NCBI GenBank assembly: GCA_046302135.1
Contig: JBKCIQ010000153.1
Location: 34,812 to 98,811, forward strand
From: AM-1111 sp046302135
GTDB taxonomy: Bacteria; Bacteroidota; Bacteroidia; B-17B0; Aurantibacillaceae
Reading direction: 5' to 3'
DNA length: 64,000 nucleotides
The position numbers and the translations under genes are program-made. Shown here in pieces: positions 25,885 through 35,854 of the stretch; the stretch's first letter is position 1, and every line of letters starts with the position of its first letter. The notes below the pieces were generated by a model that was given only the letters and a program-made list of their open reading frames with translations, was not told where the DNA came from and ran no database searches.

Positions 25885-27708
25885 TCAGATTTGATTTGTT
25901 TGAAATTGAAGTCGACTTAAGCTTCTATAAAGGCCTTCTTTATTATTTAGCAGAGACTCGTGTGTTCCTGATTCAACAACAACCCCTTTGTCTAAAACAA
26001 TTATAAGATCAGAATTTTTTATAGTAGATAACCTATGTGCAATCACTATTGAGGTTCTACCTTCCATTAATTTATCCAAAGCATCCTGAACCAATCTTTC
26101 TGACTCAGAGTCCAGTGAGGAAGTAGCTTCGTCTAAAATAAGTATTGATGGGTCTTTAAGAACTGCACGTGCAATCGCAATTCTTTGCTTTTGTCCTCCT
26201 GAAAGTTGTATTCCTCTATCCCCAACCAAAGTATCAAATTTATTTGGGAAACTTTCAATGAATGAAAGTGCGTTTGCTTTGCTGGCAGCTTCTTTTATCT
26301 CTTCAAAACTAGCCCCCGGATTACCATATTCAATATTATCTTTAATTGAACCATCAAAAAGTAAAACATCTTGCGGAACTATTGCCATATTATTTCTTAA
26401 TTCTGAAATTGAATAGGACTTATTGTTTTTTTCGTCAATCAGAATTTCTCCTTCATTACAATCGTAAAATCTTAAAATTAAATTTGCCAGTGTTGATTTT
26501 CCCGATCCACTTGGCCCGACAATAGCTACAGATTTACCCTTTTCAGCGCTGAATGAAATGTTATTAAGCACCTGAAAATTGTCACGACTTGGGTAAGAAA
26601 AGAATACGTTTCTGAATTCAATTTTTCCTGAAATTTTTTTGAAATTTTTCTTTTCATAGGTAATTTCCTCGCCAGTCATATCCATCAACTCAAACACTCT
26701 TTCTGTTGCACCAAGCGCTCTTTGCACTGAAGCTATTTGTTCGGGTAAACCGCCTATACTCGCAACCACAAACATTGAAATCATTAAAAATTTACCCAAT
26801 GAGTAGGAATCAATTTGGCCTTCAATTTTCAATAAAAATAAACTCCAGATTACAAATATGATTCCGCCAAACAGACAGGTAATAATAAAAGTGAAGAAAA
26901 ATCCTCTGAGCATTCCGTATTTATAGGCGAATTTTTTAATCTCTCCGGTTATTTTTTTGTATTTGGTGATTTCGTGTCCTTCGTTGGTAAAAGATTTTAC
27001 ATTGGATATTCCACTTAAAGCTTCACCAACTATAATATTTGAAGCAGCTATTTTGTCTTGAAGTTCTTTCGAAAATTTCCTGATTCTCCTTGCGAAAAAT
27101 ACCGTTACTATTGCAACAGGAGGTAGAATAATTAAAAATTTTATCGCTATGATCCATTTACCGTAAAAAAATAGAGCTGTGATCCCACCAACTATAATCA
27201 CGCTTTGTCTAATCAGTTCAGCGAGGTTAATGGTAAATGCTTCCCCTATCATATTAATATCAGAGCTCACTCTGCTGTTCAATTCTGCTGAATGACTTTT
27301 TGAATAAAAAGACATAGGTAATTTGATCAGTTTTTCAAAGAGTGTGTTTCTAATTCCAAACAACATATTTTCTGCAACCTGTGTAAACATATATACCCTT
27401 CCGAAAGAAAATACACCTTGAATTGCCAATATTGAAACAAGGTAAATAAGAAGCTGAATCATTTCTGTTCTTGCCTTTTCAATGTTCATTTGGTCATCAC
27501 CGAAAAGTCCGATTAACTCTCCACTTTTTATTGGAAATGCCACAGCTACTGTAGCAGTTCCGGCAAGAAAAAACAATCCTGCGGCAAATTTCCATTTGGG
27601 GTTGATGAATGAAAATAATTTTAGGGCCTTTTTTAGGTTCTTGAAGGTCAAGCTTACTTTTGGCATTTCCTCTTCTGAATTAGCTCTCAATCTACCTTTT
27701 TTACCCAT
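25885..27708 (-). CDS. MsbA-like ABC exporter (fused permease and ATPase)
   Basis: A 607 aa half-transporter that works as a homodimer or heterodimer. Six membrane helices occupy about residues 35-325. The nucleotide-binding domain (about 360-600) has Walker A 'GPSGSGKST', signature 'LSGGQKQR', Walker B 'ILILDEATSSLD' and the H-loop 'VIAHRLSTI'. The family includes lipid A flippases and multidrug or peptide exporters; the substrate is not given by the sequence. Divergent from rpmH across a 108-bp spacer. Confidence 0.9.
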   Translation of the reverse strand: MGKKGRLRANSEEEMPKVSLTFKNLKKALKLFSFINPKWKFAAGLFFLAGTATVAVAFPIKSGELIGLFGDDQMNIEKARTEMIQLLIYLVSILAIQGVFSFGRVYMFTQVAENMLFGIRNTLFEKLIKLPMSFYSKSHSAELNSRVSSDINMIGEAFTINLAELIRQSVIIVGGITALFFYGKWIIAIKFLIILPPVAIVTVFFARRIRKFSKELQDKIAASNIIVGEALSGISNVKSFTNEGHEITKYKKITGEIKKFAYKYGMLRGFFFTFIITCLFGGIIFVIWSLFLLKIEGQIDSYSLGKFLMISMFVVASIGGLPEQIASVQRALGATERVFELMDMTGEEITYEKKNFKKISGKIEFRNVFFSYPSRDNFQVLNNISFSAEKGKSVAIVGPSGSGKSTLANLILRFYDCNEGEILIDEKNNKSYSISELRNNMAIVPQDVLLFDGSIKDNIEYGNPGASFEEIKEAASKANALSFIESFPNKFDTLVGDRGIQLSGGQKQRIAIARAVLKDPSILILDEATSSLDSESERLVQDALDKLMEGRTSIVIAHRLSTIKNSDLIIVLDKGVVVESGTHESLLNNKEGLYRSLSRLQFQTNQI

Positions 27709-27755
27709 CTTTTTTTTGCAAATTTAAGTTTAAAAAACTCGAATAAAATTTATTT

Positions 27756-27786
27756 TTTGGCGAAATGAAATAATTTTTTACATTTG
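27756..27786 (+). promoter_or_regulatory. Bacteroidota-type promoter of rpmH
   Basis: -33 box TTTG (27756-27759), 19-bp spacer and -7 box TACATTTG (27779-27786), a full consensus match, 30 bp before the rpmH ATG. Confidence 0.8.
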
Positions 27787-27816
27787 CATCCTTGTTAAAG
27801 ATTTATTTGCTGCGTC

Positions 27817-27975
27817 ATGAAAAGAACATTTCAACCCTCACAAAGAAAAAGAAGAAACAAACACGGTTTCCGTAAGAGAATGTCTACTCCCAATGGAAGA
27901 AGGGTTTTGGCCGCACGTCGTAAAAGAGGAAGAAAGGCTTTGACAGTTTCTTCAGCAAAGTTGCACAAACGTTAA
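27817..27975 (+). CDS. rpmH: ribosomal protein bL34
   Basis: A 52 aa highly basic protein of the large ribosomal subunit, starting 'MKRTFQPSQRKRRNKHGF' and containing 'RMSTPNGRRVLAARRKRGR', an unmistakable L34. The length is normal. In many bacteria rpmH sits next to rnpA and dnaA; here it is alone, between an ABC exporter and the type IX secretion genes, which is common in Bacteroidota. Confidence 0.97.
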   Translation: MKRTFQPSQRKRRNKHGFRKRMSTPNGRRVLAARRKRGRKALTVSSAKLHKR

Positions 27976-28102
27976 CATCCAGTTTTAAATAGACTTATTT
28001 ACTTATTCTGTTTGAATAACCATTTATCATTTAGAATGATTGAGGTTATTTCACACCAATAAATAACTTATCAAATTCTTTTTAACATTTTTATTAAAAT
28101 AA

Positions 28103-28133
28103 TTTGATTTCAATCAGTATTTTACTATCTTCG
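28103..28133 (+). promoter_or_regulatory. probable promoter of the porP-gld block
   Basis: -33 box TTTG (28103-28106), 19-bp spacer, -7 box TATCTTCG (28126-28133), which differs from TAnnTTTG at one base. It lies 43 bp before the PorP/SprF start, in an otherwise empty 201-bp gap after rpmH. Confidence 0.6.
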
Positions 28134-28176
28134 TAGCTTAGTCCGAATGTGTTTTGTATTATAAATTTCAAAACGA

Positions 28177-29196
28177 ATGAAAATGAACAAAAAATTATCT
28201 AAGTTTTTTGCGTCCTCATTGTTGGTTTGTGGAATCCTATCCGCTCAGCAAGATCCGCAATTTACCCAATTCATGCACTCCCGACTCATTTATAATCCAG
28301 CTTATGCCGGTACCAACCAAAGTATATGTTTCAATACTTTGTACAGGCAGCAATGGGTTTCATTTCCCGGAGCGCCAAAAACATTGGTTTTTAGTTTTGA
28401 TATGTATTCTCAGGCTCTCGGTGGCATTGGATTTGGACTTAATTTTATGAATGACCAAATTGGCGCAGATAAAACCATGTATGTTAGAGGAGCTTTTGCC
28501 AAGCATTTTGCTTTAGGAGGAGATGGTAATGGTATTCTATCTTTAGGTTTTGACGGAGGTGTTTTGCAAAAGCAAATTAATGGAAATTGGGTAGCACCAC
28601 AAACATTGATTGATCCATCAATACCTAATAATCCGCAAGGAGTAGGTGGAACAGGGGCTCCGAATTTAAACAAACTCGTACCTGATGTTGGCTTCGGTGT
28701 TTATTATACAATTCCAAATAAGATGTATTTTGGAATATCAGCATCACATTTAACCGCTGCAGTTTTACAAGGCGCTCAAAATACGGGTACAACATCACTG
28801 AACTCATATGATCTGGCATTTCAAATGGCCAGACATTATTACATTGTTGGTGGTTATACATTTCTTATGTCTAATCCTGACCATGCTATTACTCCAAATG
28901 TTAAAATTAAATCCGACGGAGCATCAACTCAGTTTGATGTAAATCTTACGTATGAATTAAAGAAAATGGTTTGGTTCGGAATGAGTTGGAGAATGCAGGA
29001 TGCAATTGCTCCAATGTTGGGATACCGTCAGGACTTTGGTAAAGGAACACTTAAATTAGGATATTCATACGATGTAACAACTTCTAAAATTAGAGGTTAT
29101 AGCAGCGGAACACATGAAATATTTCTTAATTACTGTTTTAGGGTAAATAAGAGTGTTAAGCATTCAATGCACCAAAATGACAGAGTATTAGATTAA
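28177..29196 (+). CDS. porP: PorP/SprF family type IX secretion outer-membrane protein
   Basis: A 339 aa outer-membrane barrel of the PorP/SprF family, linked to type IX secretion and gliding. A signal peptide (about residues 8-23, ending 'LSAQ') precedes the family signature 'QDPQFTQFMHSRLIYNPAYAG'-like start (QFTQ and NPAYAG are the key parts). Alternating strands follow, ending in an aromatic residue-rich 'EIFLNYCFRV'. It is placed immediately before gldK, as in Porphyromonas and many Flavobacteriia. Either of two Met codons (28177 or 28183) could be the start. Confidence 0.92.
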   Translation: MKMNKKLSKFFASSLLVCGILSAQQDPQFTQFMHSRLIYNPAYAGTNQSICFNTLYRQQWVSFPGAPKTLVFSFDMYSQALGGIGFGLNFMNDQIGADKTMYVRGAFAKHFALGGDGNGILSLGFDGGVLQKQINGNWVAPQTLIDPSIPNNPQGVGGTGAPNLNKLVPDVGFGVYYTIPNKMYFGISASHLTAAVLQGAQNTGTTSLNSYDLAFQMARHYYIVGGYTFLMSNPDHAITPNVKIKSDGASTQFDVNLTYELKKMVWFGMSWRMQDAIAPMLGYRQDFGKGTLKLGYSYDVTTSKIRGYSSGTHEIFLNYCFRVNKSVKHSMHQNDRVLD

Positions 29197-29336
29197 TGTT
29201 AAAATTGTTAAAATTGTAACTATTATTTAATATTAGAGTAAAACGACTTAAAAAACATTAAATTTGTTGAAAAAATGTTAATAACTTTTACTGACGCCAA
29301 AACCGGTTTAAGTTGTTATAAGAAAAAAATAAAACC

Positions 29337-30968
29337 ATGAAAAAAGTTTTTTCCATTATTTTAATCGCTGTTTTTCTTGCTTCATGTACTCAGGAAACCG
29401 GTGAATTGGTCGGAGTGAAAGGAAGAGAGGCCTGGTTTCAGCCGGATCCTTTTGGTACTTTATACATACCGATGGGAAGTTATCACATGGGGCCAAGCGA
29501 TGAGCAAATTATGAACTCTCACACTGAGAAGTCTAAAATGGTTTCGGTTCAAGCTTTTTATATAGATGAAACAGAAATATCTAATAACGAATACAGACAG
29601 TTTGTTTACTATGTAAGAGATTCTTTGGCTAGAATGCTATTAGCTCAGGCTGGTCCTGAACCTGAACTGTATCAATTGAAAGTTGAAGACTATCGTGCTA
29701 TGTATCCTTGGTATAAGGGTGACGCTAACAGCTCCTCTGCTCAGGCTGCACCGGCAAGCGGATATTATTTAAATTGGGATGAAAAGATTAAATGGGATAG
29801 TGATGTTGATGATTATCAACTTGCTTTGGATCCTCTTTACTTACCAGTTGATGAGCGTTATTATAATAGAAAGGAAATTGATTCAAGAAAGTTAAACTTT
29901 TTATATTATAGAATTGATATTAGAAAAGCCGCTCAAAAAAGTAATAGGTTCAAGCCATTGAAATCAAGCGACGATGCACTCTGGGATAAAGATCACAAAT
30001 ATAAAACCGCTGATTACATAAACGGTCTGACACTAAACGATCAAAGCACACCTTTAACTACTCCTTTACATGCGGGTAATCCGGAATTATATGAAGCAAC
30101 TAAAGATGGTCAAAACGTTAACGCTGCTTCATTATCTCAAAACGCTGCCGATCCAAAAAACTTAGGATGGTACGAAGTAACAACATATGATGTGTTCAAC
30201 GGCGGTCAGCAATCTCCTACGCCAACAGTTAAGAAAGGATTTGACAGAAGTGTTTTCATTGTTAAAGACGTAATCAACGTATACCCCGACACTTTAGCAT
30301 GGGTACACGATTATTCATATTCGTTTAATGAGCCAATGACCAATATGTATTTTTGGCATCCGGCATACGATGATTATCCTGTAGTAGGTGTTACTTGGAA
30401 GCAGGCAAGAGCCTTTTCGGTTTGGCGTTCGTTTTTATTGAATAACTTTTTAACCTCAAATGGTATGTCGATAGTGAACGACTTTAGGTTACCAACAGAA
30501 TCTGAATGGGAATACGCCGCAAGAGGTGGAAAAGATTTATCTCCATATCCTTGGGGAGGACCTTACATAAGAAATGCAAGAGGTTGTTTTCTTGGTAACT
30601 TTAAACCTTTGAGAGGTTCATATACGGATGATGGTGGATTTCACACAGTTCCAATTTTCTCCTATAATCCAAATGATTATGGTCTGTATTGTATGGCTGG
30701 TAATGCTTCAGAATGGACAAGTAATGCATTTGATGAATCAGCATATGATTTTGAACATGATTTGAATCCTGATTACGTTTATGAGGCAAATGATAACGAT
30801 CCTAATGCCTTAAAAAGAAAAGTTATTCGTGGGGGCTCTTGGAAAGATATCGGCTATTATTTACAAAATTCTGCAAGAGCATATGAGTATCAAGACACCG
30901 CCAAGTGTTATGTCGGTTTCAGATGTGTTATGACTTTCCTCGGTCGCCAAAAGGGGGATGAGAATTAA
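29337..30968 (+). CDS. gldK: gliding motility/T9SS lipoprotein GldK (PorK)
   Basis: A 543 aa outer-membrane lipoprotein that forms the periplasmic ring of the type IX secretion machine together with GldN. The lipobox is 'LASC' (Cys about residue 18). The rest is a formylglycine-generating-enzyme-like (SUMF1) fold, clear from 'IPMGSYHMGPSDEQ', 'DETEISNNEYRQF', 'FRLPTESEWEYAARGG' and 'VIRGGSWKD'. In GldK this fold is structural rather than catalytic, as far as known. gldL follows after 84 bp. Confidence 0.95.
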   Translation: MKKVFSIILIAVFLASCTQETGELVGVKGREAWFQPDPFGTLYIPMGSYHMGPSDEQIMNSHTEKSKMVSVQAFYIDETEISNNEYRQFVYYVRDSLARMLLAQAGPEPELYQLKVEDYRAMYPWYKGDANSSSAQAAPASGYYLNWDEKIKWDSDVDDYQLALDPLYLPVDERYYNRKEIDSRKLNFLYYRIDIRKAAQKSNRFKPLKSSDDALWDKDHKYKTADYINGLTLNDQSTPLTTPLHAGNPELYEATKDGQNVNAASLSQNAADPKNLGWYEVTTYDVFNGGQQSPTPTVKKGFDRSVFIVKDVINVYPDTLAWVHDYSYSFNEPMTNMYFWHPAYDDYPVVGVTWKQARAFSVWRSFLLNNFLTSNGMSIVNDFRLPTESEWEYAARGGKDLSPYPWGGPYIRNARGCFLGNFKPLRGSYTDDGGFHTVPIFSYNPNDYGLYCMAGNASEWTSNAFDESAYDFEHDLNPDYVYEANDNDPNALKRKVIRGGSWKDIGYYLQNSARAYEYQDTAKCYVGFRCVMTFLGRQKGDEN

Positions 30969-31052
30969 TTGTAACCTTTTCCGTTCTTTCCGTTCTTTAA
31001 TCAAAAAACCAAAAAAACCAACAAAAACTAACCAAAAAAAAACAAAAGAGTT

Positions 31053-31865
31053 ATGAGTAAAATGAAAAAAGTAACAGGGTTTAAGAAGTACTTACACCTT
31101 GCGTCTTGTCTTGGAGCGGCAGTAGTAATTATTGGAGCTTTATTTAAAATTATGCACTGGCCCGGTGCTTCTATTGCACTTATCGGAGGATTGGGTACAG
31201 AAGCAGTGTTGTTTGCCTTGTTCGCTATCGATATTCCGCATGAAGAGGTTGATTGGACAATTGCTTACCCTGAATTAGGCGGTATGGGTGGTCATAAAGA
31301 AACACACGAAGAGACTCATGAGCCTGGTTTATCTGTATCACAGAAGTTGGATCATGAATTGGCAAACGCTAAAATTGGTCCGGAATTAATGGAAAGCTTA
31401 AGAGAAGGAATGGAGTCTTTGAGTAATAATGCGAAACAAATGTCTGATATTTCAAAGGCTAACATTGCAACAAGTCACTATGTGGAAAGTGTTGAAGATG
31501 CTGCCAAAAATGTTTCCAATCTTTCGACTTCCTATTCAAAAGCTGCAGAATCTTTAATGAGTCTTTCTATATCGCATGATGTTAGTAAGGATCTTGGAGA
31601 GCAGATCAACAATGCATCTAGAAATCTTGCTGCATTAAATGCTTCCTATGAATTACAGCTTCAAGAGTCAAAGGATCACTTAAGTGTTACTTCTAAGTTT
31701 CATGATGGACTTGCCGAGTTGATGAAAAACTTAAATGACTCGGTTGATGATACCAGAAAATACAGACAGGAAATGAGCAATCTTAGCAACAATTTGAATG
31801 CGCTTAACAATATTTACGGAAATATGTTGACTGCAATGAATTTCAATAGAGGTGCAAACTCTTAA
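31053..31865 (+). CDS. gldL: gliding motility/T9SS inner-membrane protein GldL (PorL)
   Basis: A 270 aa inner-membrane component of the rotary T9SS motor, forming a ring around GldM. Two N-terminal transmembrane helices (about 14-35 and 40-62) surround the conserved 'FKIMHWPGA' turn. A Glu/Asp in the membrane helices is thought to carry the proton path; 'GTEAVLFALFAID' contains the candidate Glu. The remaining cytoplasmic part is coiled-coil helix rich in Ser, Asn and Leu. Order gldK-gldL-gldM-gldN is conserved. Confidence 0.95.
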   Translation: MSKMKKVTGFKKYLHLASCLGAAVVIIGALFKIMHWPGASIALIGGLGTEAVLFALFAIDIPHEEVDWTIAYPELGGMGGHKETHEETHEPGLSVSQKLDHELANAKIGPELMESLREGMESLSNNAKQMSDISKANIATSHYVESVEDAAKNVSNLSTSYSKAAESLMSLSISHDVSKDLGEQINNASRNLAALNASYELQLQESKDHLSVTSKFHDGLAELMKNLNDSVDDTRKYRQEMSNLSNNLNALNNIYGNMLTAMNFNRGANS

Positions 31866-31907
31866 TTAGCTGTCAGAAATTAATATTAATTATTTAAAAC
31901 ATTAAAA

Positions 31908-33605
31908 ATGGCAGGTGGTAAAGAGACCCCCAGGCAGAAGATGATTGGTATGATGTACTTGGTACTCACCGCTCTTCTTGCAATGAACGTTTCAAAAGAT
32001 ATTTTGAACGGATTTATTATCGTGAACGAAAGTTTAGAGCGAACAAATCATAATTTGGCTGATAACACAATCAATGTGATGAGTGCTTTTAGAGAGGCTG
32101 CCAAGTCTGAACCTAGAGCTGTTCCTTACATTCCTAAGGCTGACGAAGTATTGAAAATAACTTCGGACCTTCATGACTATCTTGATAAGTTGAAAAAGGA
32201 GGTTGTTCAGCAAACCGAACAAAAAGGAAGTTATAAAGACTCAATATCAATGGATAAAGATTTGGAGAAGGGTTACAGTATGTGGTTTATGGATAAAAAA
32301 GATAACTACGATAGTCCAACTCACCTCTTAATCGGAGATGATGAAGCCAATCCTGTTTCAGGCCCTAATACTGCTAAGGAACTTCGTGCAAAGTTGACGG
32401 AAGGAGCGGCGAAAATTAAACAAATTTTCGATAATCTACAGAAGGATTCTAAATTGAAGTTAATGGAAGGAGATTACAAGGCAATTCTTAAAAAGATTGA
32501 GAGTATGGTTCCTAAAGATCCAAACAGAATGGAAGATGGAGTGAAAGAGTCATGGGAAACCCAAAATTTTTATCACCTACCTCTTGCTGCTGTAATCACC
32601 AATTTAACAAAAATTCAGTCAGACGTTAACAACGTTGAAGCAGAGTGTATACAGCAAATTGCAGCGGCTCCCGGTAAAACAGCAATTAAATTTGATAAAT
32701 TATCTGCTAAGGTAATTGCCCCATCTAGTTATGTTCAGTCTGGGGGTAAATATACTGCTGATATTTTTCTTGCGGCCTCAAGTAGTGATATGGGAGGTGA
32801 TAAGTTAACCATATTTAAAGGAGCAAGTTACGATTCCATTTCAAAAAAATGTACTGGATGCGATGGTAATGATAATACACTACCAATAGTTGGTGGATAT
32901 GGTAAATATGAAGCAGGGGCAGGTAGTCCTGGTGAACAGAAGTGGGGTGGTGTTATCAGATTCAAAAATCCAACAGGTGAGTATGAATATTACCCTTTCA
33001 ATGAGTCTTACATGGTTGCGGCACCTTCTGCTGCTATTTCTGCCGATGAAATGAATGTTATCTATGTTGGACTTGACAATCCAATGACAATTTCAGCTGC
33101 GGGTATTGCACCTTCAGAGTTGCAAGTTTCAGCTCCCGGAATAAATTTGGTACAAAAAGGACCGGGTAAATTTGTTGCTACTGCGACTTCAGCACAAACC
33201 AAGGAAGTTGTAATTTCTGTTAGTGCAAAAACTAAGGATGGTGTTAAACCTCAGGGATCACAAAAATTTAGGATTAAGAGGGTTCCTGATCCAGTAGGCT
33301 TGTTAGAGTCTTTTTCGACAGGGTCTGCACTTCCACGTAATGCATTAAAAGGGTTAACAAAAATATTTGCAAGAAAACCTGACGGATTTGATCTAGCCGC
33401 AAATTACTCAGTTGCTAAATGGGATTTAACTGTTTTAACAAAGCAGGCTCCATTACAAGCTCAAGGTAGTGGTGGTGCACTTAGTGCTGATGCACAGGGT
33501 AAGTTGGCAAAAGCGGGCGCAGGAAGTAAGGTTTTCTTAGACCTCGTAGTAAATGCCCCTGATAAATCAGTAAGAAAAATTGGTATTTCTTTTACCGTTC
33601 AGTAG
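31908..33605 (+). CDS. gldM: gliding motility/T9SS periplasmic shaft protein GldM (PorM)
   Basis: A 565 aa protein with the hallmark N-terminus 'GGKETPRQKMIGMMYLVL', a single transmembrane helix inserting in the GldL ring, and a long periplasmic part. The helical D1 domain runs to about residue 240, followed by beta domains to the C-terminus that contact the GldK-GldN ring. It transmits motor energy across the periplasm. 'CTGCDGN' in the middle is a Cys pair that could form a disulfide. Confidence 0.95.
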   Translation: MAGGKETPRQKMIGMMYLVLTALLAMNVSKDILNGFIIVNESLERTNHNLADNTINVMSAFREAAKSEPRAVPYIPKADEVLKITSDLHDYLDKLKKEVVQQTEQKGSYKDSISMDKDLEKGYSMWFMDKKDNYDSPTHLLIGDDEANPVSGPNTAKELRAKLTEGAAKIKQIFDNLQKDSKLKLMEGDYKAILKKIESMVPKDPNRMEDGVKESWETQNFYHLPLAAVITNLTKIQSDVNNVEAECIQQIAAAPGKTAIKFDKLSAKVIAPSSYVQSGGKYTADIFLAASSSDMGGDKLTIFKGASYDSISKKCTGCDGNDNTLPIVGGYGKYEAGAGSPGEQKWGGVIRFKNPTGEYEYYPFNESYMVAAPSAAISADEMNVIYVGLDNPMTISAAGIAPSELQVSAPGINLVQKGPGKFVATATSAQTKEVVISVSAKTKDGVKPQGSQKFRIKRVPDPVGLLESFSTGSALPRNALKGLTKIFARKPDGFDLAANYSVAKWDLTVLTKQAPLQAQGSGGALSADAQGKLAKAGAGSKVFLDLVVNAPDKSVRKIGISFTVQ

Positions 33606-33627
33606 TAATAACTTAAATTATTTGAAT

Positions 33628-34584
33628 ATGAAAACTAACTCAATCATCAAGTCCTTGTTATTGACAAGCATCTTATCTTTCTTCCTATTTAGTTTTGTTG
33701 TAGATCAGAATATTAGTGGGAATGGTGAGATATTGTCAAACAACAAACCAAGTACAACCACGGGTGGTGGGGGAGTTTTCAGTCCAAATAAAACTTTTCG
33801 TGACAGGGTTTACGATAATGAAAATACCCCTAATCGTAGACCCATTAAATACACGAATCTAAGGCAGGCGGATGTTGCTAAGGAAAAGCGGGTTTGGAGA
33901 AAACTTGACTTAAAAGAAAAACTAAATCTTCCCCTGATGTATCCCGATGTTGATAGCGGTGTAAATCAGAATCGTGAATCATTTTTCGTGATTTTAAGGA
34001 ACGCAATATTGGCTGGAAAGATATCTTTTTTCAAAGATGATGAGTTCAGACAACCATTTTTATCCAAAGATGAAGTTGCCAAGGAGTTAAGAAAACCATT
34101 GGATTCGATAAAACAATTGGATATGAGCGGTAATGACAGCGTTGACGCGAATAATAACGTTGTTTACAAATTGCTTCCACCTACTGATTACTCTACAAAA
34201 GACGTTCTTTCATTATCAATCAAGGAAGATTGGTATTTTGATAAGCAAAGATCCGTTTGGGACGTTCGAATTCTTGGGATATGTCTTAACATAAATAAGC
34301 TTGTAAAAGGTGCAGCATATACAGTTGAGGTTGGTTGGGTATATTATGAAGATTGTCGCGAAATATTTGCAAGGAAAGAGGTTTATAATCCTAAAAATGA
34401 TTCCGAAAGACGAACCCTGGACGACTTTTTCTGGAAAAGAATGTTCAGTAGTTATATAACCCGTGAATCAAATGTTTTTGAAAGACCAGTTAAGGATTTT
34501 ACTGTTGGTCTTGACCAAATGCTTGAAGCAGATCGTATCAAAAGCGATATGTACAAGTGGGAGTCAGAGATCTGGCACTATTAG
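33628..34584 (+). CDS. gldN: gliding motility/T9SS protein GldN (PorN)
   Basis: A 318 aa periplasmic partner of GldK. The ATG at 33628 is chosen because it starts directly with a signal peptide (about residues 5-24) and lies 22 bp after the gldM stop; a frame extension to 33580 would overlap gldM. The mature part has the GldN signature region 'LREADV'-like 'NLRQADVAKEKRVWRKLDL' and a C-terminal 'FFWKRMFSSYITRESNVFER'-type segment. It closes the porP-gldKLMN block. Confidence 0.93.
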   Translation: MKTNSIIKSLLLTSILSFFLFSFVVDQNISGNGEILSNNKPSTTTGGGGVFSPNKTFRDRVYDNENTPNRRPIKYTNLRQADVAKEKRVWRKLDLKEKLNLPLMYPDVDSGVNQNRESFFVILRNAILAGKISFFKDDEFRQPFLSKDEVAKELRKPLDSIKQLDMSGNDSVDANNNVVYKLLPPTDYSTKDVLSLSIKEDWYFDKQRSVWDVRILGICLNINKLVKGAAYTVEVGWVYYEDCREIFARKEVYNPKNDSERRTLDDFFWKRMFSSYITRESNVFERPVKDFTVGLDQMLEADRIKSDMYKWESEIWHY

Positions 34585-34605
34585 AAATACCTTTCGTTTT
34601 ATCTT

Positions 34606-34637
34606 AAAAACCGTCTCCGAAAGAGACGGTTTTTTTT
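34606..34637 (+). terminator. intrinsic terminator after gldN
   Basis: A perfect stem CCGTCTC/GAGACGG with a CGAAA loop, extended by A-T pairs and followed by eight T residues, 22 bp after the gldN stop. It ends the type IX secretion transcript. Confidence 0.92.
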
Positions 34638-35036
34638 ATCGTTCTGTAAAGAACAAATAATAATGGATCCTATTACCTAAATATAAATTTTGCCATCAAA
34701 TTTGATGGCGTCTATTTCATTAAAAGTTTGTGTTTCAATTAGTATATTTCAAAGCCAACATTAACGATTAGATTAAAATTATAGTTAATCAGCCACATCT
34801 TATTAAATTAAATGAAGAAATTTCTGAAGTGGAATATTCACTATACTTTGCAGTGTTTATTTTATGTGAATACCTCTTAATTTAATTGCTGCTGATTGCG
34901 AAAATCCTTCGTCTTAGCGACTTTAACATACAAAAATGAACATATGCACACACAGTAGCAAAAATCGAAGTATAATCCAAAAACAATTAGGGAAAAGAAA
35001 CTAGAACTAAAATATTTGGTGTTTTAATTAGAAGAA
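34638..35036. other. 400-bp gap with one perfect palindrome and no gene
   Basis: This is the longest non-coding stretch of the window, between convergent gldN and the TPR gene. Only very short, unconvincing reading frames (about 22 codons) are present. The one structure is an 18-bp perfect palindrome, GCCATCAAATTTGATGGC, at 34692-34709, without a following T-run. No tRNA, repeat or transposase trace was recognised. Confidence 0.6.
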
Positions 35037-35768
35037 TCAATTGAGATTCCCCAACAACTTAGCTCTTGTGATGTATTTTGTGATGTCTCTACCTTCTTGA
35101 GTCTTACCGTATTCTTTTTGTATTCTTTCATAAATGCCGACAGCCTCAGAATATTTCTTTAGGTATTCGCTGGTCATGCCTGCTTTCTTTAAAAATATCG
35201 GCGTTGTAAAATTATTAGGATTTTTATCAGCCGCTTTCAAATAATATTTAACACCATCCTCAGGTTTTTTTAATTCAACATAGCAGTCACCAATAGCTCC
35301 CATAGCGATTGCAGAAACAATTGCATCATCGGAACTGAATTCTTCAAATTTTTCTATTGCAGATTGAAATTTACCCTGTTTCATGTATACACAACCTAAT
35401 TGATAGGTTGCCAGATTTGCAGTTTTGGTCCCGGAAAATTCTTCTTCAATTTTTTGAAGGCCAAGTGTTGTGATATTCTTATTGTCTGAAGTTCTTATTT
35501 TTTCCCCACCTTTAATTGCAAGGTTCAAGCTATCCTTTTCAAAGTTCATGAATGAATAGAAAGCTGCTTTCTGTGCACTTTGTTCTACATCCGGAAGATA
35601 CCAGTATTTGTAACCTACAACTCCTGCCACAATAACAGAAACTACTCCAACAATAATCCAAACAATTTTCTTATTGTTGTCTAAAAACAATTCTGCTTTA
35701 CCTAGTTTTTCTTGCACATCAAAATTCTTTTTATCCGCAGATGAAAGGTTTTCCTGATTGGTATCCAT
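35037..35768 (-). CDS. membrane-anchored TPR protein
   Basis: A 243 aa protein with a polar N-terminus (about 1-33), one transmembrane helix (about 34-53) and a periplasmic TPR region. Clear TPR units are 'ATYQLGCVYMKQGKFQSAIEKFEEF' shortened here to its key A-x-L-G-x-x-Y pattern, and 'AIGDCYVELKKPEDGVKYY'. It resembles the YfgM/DUF2133-like or Tol-associated TPR proteins in layout. Role unknown; likely a scaffold in the envelope. It is 86 bp downstream of argS on the same strand. Confidence 0.75.
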   Translation of the reverse strand: MDTNQENLSSADKKNFDVQEKLGKAELFLDNNKKIVWIIVGVVSVIVAGVVGYKYWYLPDVEQSAQKAAFYSFMNFEKDSLNLAIKGGEKIRTSDNKNITTLGLQKIEEEFSGTKTANLATYQLGCVYMKQGKFQSAIEKFEEFSSDDAIVSAIAMGAIGDCYVELKKPEDGVKYYLKAADKNPNNFTTPIFLKKAGMTSEYLKKYSEAVGIYERIQKEYGKTQEGRDITKYITRAKLLGNLN

Positions 35769-35854
35769 AGAAAATATTAATTAGGGCACAAAAATAACAA
35801 TTAAAATTCTTATTTAAACAGCAGTACAACAATAATTTAACCTAATTTTTTGAT

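Noticed and set aside
28177..34584. T9SS cargo genes with C-terminal sorting domains near the gld block
   Set aside because: None of the proteins in the window ends in a recognisable T9SS sorting domain; only the machine itself is encoded here.
34638..35036. Small genes in the gap after gldN (two frames of about 22 codons)
   Set aside because: Too short, without recognisable sequence or promoter; expected by chance in AT-rich DNA.
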